Below, one piece after another: positions 57,890-64,000 of a stretch of 64,000 nt of DNA; positions within the stretch are counted from its first letter, which is position 1; every line of letters starts with the position of its first letter. The notes under the pieces were generated by a model. The model was given only the letters and a program-made list of their open reading frames with translations. It was not told the DNA's origin and searched no databases. The stretch comes from an uncultured Gammaproteobacteria bacterium. GTDB lineage: Bacteria > Pseudomonadota > Gammaproteobacteria > GCA-002705445 > GCA-002716945. The stretch spans positions 62,001-126,000 of the forward strand of contig CACPCG010000001.1 of assembly GCA_902632305.1 (NCBI GenBank). The letters run 5' to 3'. The position numbers and the translations under genes were made by a program.

Positions 57890-59134
57890 TTACAAATATT
57901 TCTTTTCATCAGCAATCATGTCGTCAAACAGTTCCCTAGCACGTATGCATTTTACAAGTCCGCTAGATATTATGTATTCGGGTATTTTAGGTCTTGAATT
58001 ATAGTTCGATGCTAACACAAATCCATAAGCTCCAACATCTTCAATAACGAGCAACTCATTAGAGTCTGTTGCCAAATCTCTATCTTTCCCCAAAAAGTCT
58101 GCTGTCTCACAAATAGGTCCAACAACATCAAATTTTTCTTTTTTTCTATTAATAATTCTCGCTTCTTTTATATTATGAAAAGCATTATATAGAGGCGGTC
58201 TAATTAAATCGTTCATCCCTGCATCTACAATAAGAAATTTCTTCCCATTTGTATTTCTTTTTACATCTATTACTTTTGTAACAATAATCCCAGTATTACC
58301 AACAAGTGAACGACCTGGTTCGATAATTATTTTCAAATTAGAATTTTCAAAAATCTTCACAACAGAGTCTACAAGTGGCTTGCAATCAACAGTAACGTTC
58401 TCGGAATAATTGATGCCTAATCCCCCGCCAATGTCGACATGATTAAGTAATATATTATTTTTTCTAAGCTCAGCGATTACCGATGACACTTTGGTTGCTG
58501 CATCAGTAAAAGGCTGAATTTCAGTAATTTGTGATCCAATATGATAATCAATTCCTGTTATTTTAATATTACTTAACTTTTTAGCCTGTAGAAAAATTTC
58601 AAGCACGTCATCTTGTGCTACGCCAAACTTATTCTCAGAAAGTCCTGTTGTAATGTAAGGGTGCGTCTTCGCATCAATTTCTGGGTTTACTCTAATTGAA
58701 ACATTTGCTGTTGTTGATAAATCGCTTGCAACTTGATTTATTCTATTCAACTCACCAAAGGATTCAACATTAAAACATAATATTTTAGACTCTAACGCGA
58801 ATTTAATCTCCTCGTTCGTTTTTCCTACTCCAGAAAACACTACCTTATTTGTATTGCCTTTAGCCAAGATTACCCTTTGGAGCTCACCGCCTGAAACTAT
58901 ATCAAAGCCACAGCCTTTTTTTGCAAATATCGATAAAATAGATAAGTTGGAATTTGACTTAACTGAATAACATATCAAGGAATCTATAGTTTTAAGCTGG
59001 TTAAGGTATCTATCTAAATTTTGTAATATGAGATTTTCAGAATATAGATAAAAAGGAGTGTTGTGGTCTTTACCAAGTTCAGCAATATTTATATCACCAA
59101 AATATAAGCACTCATTTTCATATTTTATAGTCAT
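57890..59134 (-). CDS. lysA: Diaminopimelate decarboxylase
   Basis: PLP enzyme for the last lysine step. The 414-residue protein has the PLP Lys in CYSVKSNSNL near residue 57, GGGLGINY near 236, and the active-site segment GPICETADFLGKDR near 335. lptM overlaps its start by 17 bases. Confidence 0.96.
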   Translation of the reverse strand: MTIKYENECLYFGDINIAELGKDHNTPFYLYSENLILQNLDRYLNQLKTIDSLICYSVKSNSNLSILSIFAKKGCGFDIVSGGELQRVILAKGNTNKVVFSGVGKTNEEIKFALESKILCFNVESFGELNRINQVASDLSTTANVSIRVNPEIDAKTHPYITTGLSENKFGVAQDDVLEIFLQAKKLSNIKITGIDYHIGSQITEIQPFTDAATKVSSVIAELRKNNILLNHVDIGGGLGINYSENVTVDCKPLVDSVVKIFENSNLKIIIEPGRSLVGNTGIIVTKVIDVKRNTNGKKFLIVDAGMNDLIRPPLYNAFHNIKEARIINRKKEKFDVVGPICETADFLGKDRDLATDSNELLVIEDVGAYGFVLASNYNSRPKIPEYIISSGLVKCIRARELFDDMIADEKKYL

Positions 59135-59297
59135 TATTGCTTATAAAAAGTAAAGATAATTTTAATTTAACATCGTTATAAGATTCTGGAACCGTTAAAG
59201 GACCTTTATTACCACATGAAATAAGTGAAAATGATAATAACAAAATTAAGATGAAGTATATTTGTTTTCTGATTAAACGCGCCAAAATGTTATTCAT
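59118..59297 (-). CDS. lptM: LptM/YifL-type small lipoprotein
   Basis: LptM helps the LptD-LptE outer-membrane LPS translocon fold correctly. I start at the ATG at 59297 (59 residues). It has a lipoprotein signal peptide ending in LISC with Cys28 as the lipid anchor, and then GNKGPLTVPE, which is the family's hallmark CGxKGPL. Location upstream of lysA-dapF is typical. Confidence 0.88.
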   Translation of the reverse strand: MNNILARLIRKQIYFILILLLSFSLISCGNKGPLTVPESYNDVKLKLSLLFISNNDYKI

Positions 59298-59336
59298 ATG
59301 ATACATTATAGGCTTATTAATATAGCTCTTCTAGTG

Positions 59337-59972
59337 ATGATACAGTTAAATAAAGAAAATATTGTAACAATAGGTAGTGAAACACACTCAGAGGCTACAC
59401 TATATTGGTTTCATGGCTACGGTGCTAATAATTGGTCATTTGAACCATCCATGAAGATGCTCAATCTTCTTTTAGATGATAGATTATTTATAGTTATACC
59501 AAACGCTCCTGAAGAAAATGGTAAAAGGTCTTGGTACCCATTACCAAATATTAGCATTAATCAAGAAATTGAAGAGGATTTTGATGGTCTCAGAAATGCA
59601 CAACATGGTGTTCAAAAACTTATTGATAATTATAAAAACCAGAAAAAAATCTTTGTGGGAGGATTTTCACAAGGCGCAGCTCTAGCATTGAGTTACATAT
59701 TTGAGAATTTGTCAAAAATAGATGGATGTATTGCTTTGTCGGGATATATGCCTAACGCTAAAGATTATGCATCAAAAGAAATACAACAATCTGAAATATT
59801 TATTGCTCACGGGACAGAGGATTTGACAATAAGATTTGAATCTTTTGAACAGACTAAAAAATTCCTGTTGGAGAAAACTAAATTAATTACCGAATATACA
59901 GGTGATTTTGGTCACACTATAACTAAAAGTGTAACCAATGAAATGACGAAGTGGATTTCTAACAAATTATAG
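59337..59972 (+). CDS. Phospholipase/carboxylesterase family hydrolase
   Basis: A 211-residue alpha/beta hydrolase of the small carboxylesterase group. I start at the ATG at 59337; a start at 59298 would overlap lptM's promoter region. Motifs are LYWFHGYGANNWSF near residue 24, PNAPE near 55, nucleophile FVGGFSQGAALALS near 112 with the catalytic Ser, Asp in HGTEDLTI near 158 and His in GDFGHTI near 191. Substrate unknown; short-chain esters are likely. Confidence 0.88.
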   Translation: MIQLNKENIVTIGSETHSEATLYWFHGYGANNWSFEPSMKMLNLLLDDRLFIVIPNAPEENGKRSWYPLPNISINQEIEEDFDGLRNAQHGVQKLIDNYKNQKKIFVGGFSQGAALALSYIFENLSKIDGCIALSGYMPNAKDYASKEIQQSEIFIAHGTEDLTIRFESFEQTKKFLLEKTKLITEYTGDFGHTITKSVTNEMTKWISNKL

Positions 59973-59993
59973 AGTCTAAAAGATAGACTCTAT
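59969..59993. terminator. Bidirectional terminator between convergent genes
   Basis: ATAGAGTCTA and TAGACTCTAT form a perfect 10-base stem around a 5-base loop, overlapping the esterase stop codon and ending 4 bases before the stop of the convergent gene. A/T-rich sequence follows on both sides. Confidence 0.65.
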
Positions 59994-59997
59994 AAAA

Positions 59998-60360
59998 TTA
60001 GTTAGGCTCTTTATATCTATTTGCTGCAGCAATCGCAGTTTCACTTCCATATTTCTCATTAATCTTTTCAACAGACTCAAAGTGATCAGCTCTTCTATGA
60101 GTTAAGCACATCCCTTTTTTATCAACACCCCATAACGCATACGCGATAAATGTTTTCAAATGATCTGGGGTTTGATCCATGTGAGGGATACCGAATCTAA
60201 TAAGTAAATTATTTCGGTCTGCGCCACTGTCTTTTTGCTCTTTCATTATTCTTTGAACTTCTTTTTGAAGATCACGAACGTCATCTCCATTCCAAGTTCC
60301 TACAACTGTTCCGTCAGGGAGGATTATATCATCCCCTTGCGGGACTGGATGCTCTGGCAT
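59998..60360 (-). CDS. Conserved-looking hypothetical protein, unknown function
   Basis: A 120-residue cytoplasmic protein with no signal peptide or membrane segment. It starts at an ATG preceded by AAAGGAG, one of the best ribosome sites here, and its G+C is visibly higher (about 38% over 240 bases counted by hand) than its neighbours. The N-terminus is ILPDGTVVGTWNGDD; the middle has a charged helix (about 28-47) and RFGIPHMDQTPDHLK, followed by a CLTHRRADHF segment with His and Cys that could bind metal. I do not recognise the family. Strong ribosome site and less AT-rich codons suggest high expression. Confidence 0.7.
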   Translation of the reverse strand: MPEHPVPQGDDIILPDGTVVGTWNGDDVRDLQKEVQRIMKEQKDSGADRNNLLIRFGIPHMDQTPDHLKTFIAYALWGVDKKGMCLTHRRADHFESVEKINEKYGSETAIAAANRYKEPN

Positions 60361-60434
60361 AATTAGTCTCCTTTATTAAGATGTTTAAAATATATATTAT
60401 AATGAAAATTAACTTTGTATCTAGAGTAAATTAA

Positions 60435-60785
60435 CTAATCACAAGGAAATTCTGCCAAGAGAGCATTCCTCATAGCTAAACCAATCAAGGGCTCATATTC
60501 GTACTTCTCATAAAATGAGGCATTTCCACTTATCTCTTTAGCAATTAGATTTTTGATAAATTTAGCAGATAACTCTATATCGCCTGGCTTACAATAAATT
60601 TGGATATTATTTTCCCTGTAGGTCAGCTCACTTGACCACTCTAGTCCTGATTCAAGTCCATATATGTATAAGTCATATCTATCTGTCTCTATATGATTTA
60701 AAAATTCTCGGGTAGTTGGTTGAGCGGCTACAACATGTGTATATAGAAGAGTGAAAATTAGAAAAAATCTAAATGTTAAAATCAT
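60435..60785 (-). CDS. Exported small protein, Rap1a/Tai-like domain
   Basis: A 116-residue protein with a signal peptide ending near VVAA-Q (residue 21). The rest has Cys65 (IYCKPGD) and a final EFPCD with Cys115, likely joined by a disulfide, around a helical core. This is the outline of the Rap1a/Tai family, whose best-known members are immunity proteins against type VI amidase effectors, but the domain is also widespread without effectors. No effector is nearby. The ATG overlaps the argH stop. Confidence 0.6.
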   Translation of the reverse strand: MILTFRFFLIFTLLYTHVVAAQPTTREFLNHIETDRYDLYIYGLESGLEWSSELTYRENNIQIYCKPGDIELSAKFIKNLIAKEISGNASFYEKYEYEPLIGLAMRNALLAEFPCD

Positions 60786-62167
60786 TTTTTATTCTTTAGA
60801 GAATCTAAGACTTTTTTGGCAGCTTTTAAAACATTTTTTGGTGAAGTAGATCCTTCATTAATTCTTGATTTCACAGAGTTAGTCAAAGTAATTATATTAT
60901 AGATATCGTCATCAATTAATTTGGAAAATTTTTGAAATTCTTTAAGTGACAAGTTCTCTAATGTTTTTTTATTGCTCTCACAATACTTAACAATATTGCC
61001 TACGATGTGGTGCGAGTCTCTGAATGCTATTCCTTTCTTCGATAAATATTCAGCCAAATCAGTTGCAGTTGTAAAAGAGGAAGAAGCCAAATCTAACGAC
61101 CTGTCCTTATTTAATTTTATAGTTTTGATAAGCTTATTCATGATATCAACACATGTTATTGTTGTATCGACTGACTCAAATATCAGACCTTTATCTTCCT
61201 GTAAATCTCTATTATAGGTAAGCGGCAATCCCTTCATGAGCGTCAATAAACCAAACAGGTTACCAAAAACAGAACCTGTTTTTCCTCTAACAAGTTCTGG
61301 TACATCAGGATTCTTTTTTTGCGGCATGATTGAAGAACCTGTACAGAAACTCTCATCAATATCGATTAAATTAAATTGAGGATTTAACCACAAAATTATT
61401 TCCTCTGATATCCTTGATAAATGCATCATTATCATTGAATCTGTGTATGAGAAATCTAAGATATAATCTCTGTCACTGACGGCGTCCATAGAGTTTTTAC
61501 TCACAGTGCTAAAATTCAACTTCTTGGCTACATAATTTCTATCTAATTTAAAAGTCGTACCTGACATCGCTGCTGAACCAAGAGGGAGTACATTAATCAT
61601 TGACCTCGTATTCATTAATCTAATTTCATCCCTTGCAATCATACTCTGCCATGCTAGTAAATGATGACCGAAGGTAACTGGCTGAGCAGGCTGAAGGTGT
61701 GTGTAACCTGGGAAGATGCAATCATTATATTTCACTGCTAATGATGCGCATGTTTTTTGTAATTCTCTAATATGCTGAAGCATGACATCAATTAGCTCTC
61801 TCAAATACACCCTTGTGTCAGTTGCAACTAAATCATTTCTAGATCTTCCTAAATGAATTTTTTTGCCTATTTCTCCAATTTCAGATATCAGAGCATGCTC
61901 TATGTTCATATGAACATCCTCTAATTCAATTGACCATGGAAGTTCACCGCTATGAGCAAGCTTCTTAATTTTTTTAAGGCCAGCTTTAATTTTTTTTACT
62001 TCTGTGGCTTTTAAGTGAGAGCATCTACCTAACATTTCTACATGGGCTTCGGTCACCATAATGTCAGCATCGTATAAAACTATATCAATAGTCAAACTCT
62101 GACTAAAATCTAAAACATCCTCATTAATGGCTTTAGCAAACCTACCTGACCAAGTCTTATTCTTCAT
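60782..62167 (-). CDS. argH: Argininosuccinate lyase
   Basis: Last step of arginine synthesis. The 461-residue protein has WSGRF at the N-terminus, the HLGRSRNDLVATD loop near residue 105, HLQPAQPVTFGHHL near 155 and the flexible catalytic loop GSSIMPQKKNPD near 276. It is divergent from hemC, as in Pseudomonas but without the algZ-algR genes between. Confidence 0.97.
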   Translation of the reverse strand: MKNKTWSGRFAKAINEDVLDFSQSLTIDIVLYDADIMVTEAHVEMLGRCSHLKATEVKKIKAGLKKIKKLAHSGELPWSIELEDVHMNIEHALISEIGEIGKKIHLGRSRNDLVATDTRVYLRELIDVMLQHIRELQKTCASLAVKYNDCIFPGYTHLQPAQPVTFGHHLLAWQSMIARDEIRLMNTRSMINVLPLGSAAMSGTTFKLDRNYVAKKLNFSTVSKNSMDAVSDRDYILDFSYTDSMIMMHLSRISEEIILWLNPQFNLIDIDESFCTGSSIMPQKKNPDVPELVRGKTGSVFGNLFGLLTLMKGLPLTYNRDLQEDKGLIFESVDTTITCVDIMNKLIKTIKLNKDRSLDLASSSFTTATDLAEYLSKKGIAFRDSHHIVGNIVKYCESNKKTLENLSLKEFQKFSKLIDDDIYNIITLTNSVKSRINEGSTSPKNVLKAAKKVLDSLKNKK

Positions 62168-62239
62168 AACTATTTCTAAAATGCCAATATTATTGTTTAA
62201 TAGTAAGTATAGTATATATCTATTTAAAAAATTACAAAT

Positions 62240-63154
62240 GTGGAGATTATTATCAAAATAGCAACTAGGAAAAGTCGGCTAGCACTAGCTCAAACACATG
62301 AAGTAATAGCTTCATTAGAGAAAACAGGAAAAATAAAAATAGTGGAAACCATTCCAACCGTTACATCTGGAGATAAATTTAAATCAAAGGATTTTAAGTT
62401 AAATGGAGGTAAAGGACTTTTCATAAAAGAATTAGAGTCAATGCTTTTGAATGGTGAGGCAGATGTAGCAATACACTCTCTAAAAGATGTGCCGGCAATC
62501 TTAGATGACAGATTTGAAATAGTCAGTGTTTTAGAGAGAGAGTGTCCAAATGATGTTTTTATATCAATAAATTATAATGCTATAGAGGACCTTCCTATAA
62601 ATAGCACTATTGGAACCTCTAGTCCAAGAAGAGCTGCCCAACTAAGAGCTTTATCAAAGAACTTCAAAGTAAAAGAATTGAGGGGAAACATAGAAACAAG
62701 AATAGATAAGCTTCACAACAAGAAATATGATGCGATAATATTAGCTGCGGCAGGGCTCCACAGATTAAATTTAGAGGGAGTGATTAGTCAATATATTTCT
62801 GAAGAACATTTTGTCCCTTCAGCAGGCCAAGGCGTTCTGTGCGCTGAGTTTCTTAAAGACAATCAAGATATCAAAAAAATAATGTCATCAGTAAGTGATA
62901 ATATCTTGAATACATGTATAAAAGAAGAAAGAAATTTCGTCAGAAAGATGGCTGGTGATTGTATGTCACCAATAGGGGCATATGGAAGAGTTGTGAAGGA
63001 TAGTTTTGAATTAGAGGGATTTGTATCTGATATTAGAGGAGTCAATTACATAAAATCAAAATATGTCTGCGACATAAATAAAGCAAATAATGCTGGTGAA
63101 AAATTAGGAGACATATTTATTAAACAAGGGGCTAAAAAGCTCATAAATTCATGA
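62240..63154 (+). CDS. hemC: Porphobilinogen deaminase (hydroxymethylbilane synthase)
   Basis: Joins four porphobilinogens to hydroxymethylbilane. The 304-residue protein has IATRKSRLALAQ near residue 6, SLKDVPA near 79, GTSSPRRAAQLRAL near 127 and the cofactor Cys in AGDCMSPIG near 241. The only canonical start is GTG at 62240, and no ribosome site precedes it; GGAG overlaps the start codon itself. hemD overlaps by 4 bases. Confidence 0.95.
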   Translation: MEIIIKIATRKSRLALAQTHEVIASLEKTGKIKIVETIPTVTSGDKFKSKDFKLNGGKGLFIKELESMLLNGEADVAIHSLKDVPAILDDRFEIVSVLERECPNDVFISINYNAIEDLPINSTIGTSSPRRAAQLRALSKNFKVKELRGNIETRIDKLHNKKYDAIILAAAGLHRLNLEGVISQYISEEHFVPSAGQGVLCAEFLKDNQDIKKIMSSVSDNILNTCIKEERNFVRKMAGDCMSPIGAYGRVVKDSFELEGFVSDIRGVNYIKSKYVCDINKANNAGEKLGDIFIKQGAKKLINS

Positions 63155-63870
63155 CAAAAATAATCTGCATTTCCACAATAAGCATAATTGATAAAATTAA
63201 AGAATCATTTGAAAATGAAAAATATTCGTTTACAAATAAACCAATCATCAAAATAAAGGTAGCTAAACTAGAAAATAATGTTTTGAAGAATTTCCAAAAC
63301 TATGATTCATATATTTTTCAAAGCAAGAATTCTGTTATATCCATGAGAGAAAATATTAAATATTTTAACAAAAGAAATAATTTTTTTGCTGTCGGAAAAT
63401 ATACTGCTGACATGGTTGAGAATATATTTTCTACTAAGTGTTATTACCCAAAAAATAAGTATTCAAGTCACGATTTAATCTCTGAGTTTAACTTCCATGA
63501 TATATCAGAACAAAACATAGCTATCTTTAAGGGTTCCCATGGATTGTCTCATATCAAAGATTGTCTAGAGGCTAAGAATAATGTGAATGAATTGAATGTC
63601 TATGTAAGAGAAATAGATATAAATCTTATAAAAGATAATGATTTTGATATAAATAAACTTAATATAGTTATATCGATGAGTAATGACGCCTTAAAAGCAT
63701 TTATTAAAAAATATAAACATAAGCTGAAAGATTATGATCTTGCGTTAATCGTTCCAAATAAAAGATTTATAATAGATGAGTGCGATATGTTTAGAAGAAT
63801 AAGAATAATAGATGGCTTGCAAGACATAGGCCAATATACAAAAATAATTAGAGAACTGAATAATGAATAG
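63151..63870 (+). CDS. hemD: Uroporphyrinogen-III synthase
   Basis: Closes hydroxymethylbilane with inversion of ring D. The family is poorly conserved; at 239 residues the length, the FQSKNSV segment near 55, AVGKYTADMV near 80 and position immediately after hemC support the call. It overlaps the next gene by 8 bases. Confidence 0.87.
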   Translation: MTKIICISTISIIDKIKESFENEKYSFTNKPIIKIKVAKLENNVLKNFQNYDSYIFQSKNSVISMRENIKYFNKRNNFFAVGKYTADMVENIFSTKCYYPKNKYSSHDLISEFNFHDISEQNIAIFKGSHGLSHIKDCLEAKNNVNELNVYVREIDINLIKDNDFDINKLNIVISMSNDALKAFIKKYKHKLKDYDLALIVPNKRFIIDECDMFRRIRIIDGLQDIGQYTKIIRELNNE

Positions 63871-64000
63871 GAATATCATAGTTTTAGCTGGTAGTGGATA
63901 TCTAGGAGATGCAATCAAGAAGATATCCAATAATTATACCTTCGAGAAAATTATTGAGTTCTCAAGAACAAAGAAAATCAACACTAAAAATGATATAGAG
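63863..64000 (+). CDS. Rossmann-fold oxidoreductase/epimerase-like protein, 5' part only
   Basis: An ORF starting ATG at 63863 inside the end of hemD and running off the right edge, 46 codons visible. The N-terminus reads NIIVLAGSGYLGDAIKK, a GxGYLG nucleotide-binding motif as in NAD-dependent epimerases and the YeeZ/SDR proteins. Too little is present to name a function. The overlap with hemD indicates one transcript with hemCD. Confidence 0.6.
   Translation, partial: MNRNIIVLAGSGYLGDAIKKISNNYTFEKIIEFSRTKKINTKNDIE

Noticed and set aside
15280-59993. AGAGTCT stem motif shared by two terminators (15280-15308 and 59969-59993) as an uptake-type repeat
   Set aside because: The heptamer also occurs inside several genes at about the frequency a rough base-composition estimate predicts for 64 kb; two hairpins are too few.
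1-64000. CRISPR array, prophage, insertion sequence, rRNA operon or replication origin
   Set aside because: I looked for spaced direct repeats, transposase, phage structural genes, rRNA stretches and dnaA-box clusters and saw none.

Overview
The window is a dense, AT-rich (by eye about one third G+C) bacterial chromosome segment. Nearly everything is core metabolism or housekeeping. Neighbouring genes commonly overlap by 4 to 13 bases, several convergent pairs overlap at their 3' ends, and no gene-free stretch exceeds about 300 bases. I see no insertion sequence, prophage, CRISPR array or rRNA. Gene content and order point to a streamlined, probably aquatic gammaproteobacterium: coaBC-dut-algC-argB next to pyrE and a Crc/ExoIII gene, lptM-lysA-dapF-xerC, argH divergent from hemCD, his genes running into tatABC, nudE beside a yrfG-like gene, and trkA-fmt-def near tsaC-hemF. 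The exact lineage cannot be fixed from this segment; an affinity to AT-rich marine groups such as the SUP05/Thioglobus relatives is only a guess.

Layout. 1-11 kb: trpE (cut by the window edge) and rpe; pseudoazurin, purC, bioD; then a five-gene carbon operon on the minus strand, tkt-gap-pgk-pyk-fba, preceded by a thioredoxin-like gene. 11-15.3 kb: rpoD-msrA-tRNA(CAU) and a TPR/2-oxoglutarate oxygenase. 15.3-18.4 kb: a metal-uptake-like minus-strand group (HPP membrane protein, small His/Cys-rich DUF2946-like protein, TonB receptor with a His/Glu-rich loop), followed by the most unusual noncoding stretch of the window. 18.4-25 kb: gpmA with tatABC and hisBHAFE, then two alpha/beta hydrolases. 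25-30.4 kb: LpxL-type acyltransferase, trkH, trkA, fmt, def. 30.5-37 kb: topA-tsaC-hemF, a thioesterase, hemB-aroE and a gamma-carbonic-anhydrase-like protein. 37-46 kb: a Fae-like protein, ubiA, bioB, bioF, coaBC, dut, algC, argB, a TauE-type permease, pyrE. 46-53 kb: ExoIII/Crc-like nuclease, ampG, rraA, ccmAB facing ccmC, a 53-residue basic ORF, cysQ, nudE, yrfG-like, ubiC. 53-64 kb: recG, ridA, DUF971, xerC, dapF, lysA, lptM, a carboxylesterase, two small uncharacterised genes, argH, hemC, hemD and the start of a Rossmann-fold gene.

Together the genes describe a respiring, largely self-sufficient cell. It makes histidine, arginine, lysine, tryptophan, biotin, heme, ubiquinone and nucleotides, matures c-type cytochromes and exports folded proteins by Tat. 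Compared with the Pseudomonas-like ancestral order, several genes are absent from their usual positions (gph, hisI, rsmB, dprA, algZR, the DUF484 gene), which fits genome streamlining; whether they sit elsewhere cannot be seen here.

I found no clear new multi-gene system. The best candidates for a second look are the Fae homologue whose catalytic histidine position is glutamate, the metal-type locus with the His/Cys-rich small protein, the HPP gene whose conserved N-terminus has no ordinary start codon, the 12-bp tandem repeat and plus-facing terminator at 18.3-18.4 kb, the inverted ccm layout with a small basic ORF, and the active-site-intact nuclease at the crc locus.
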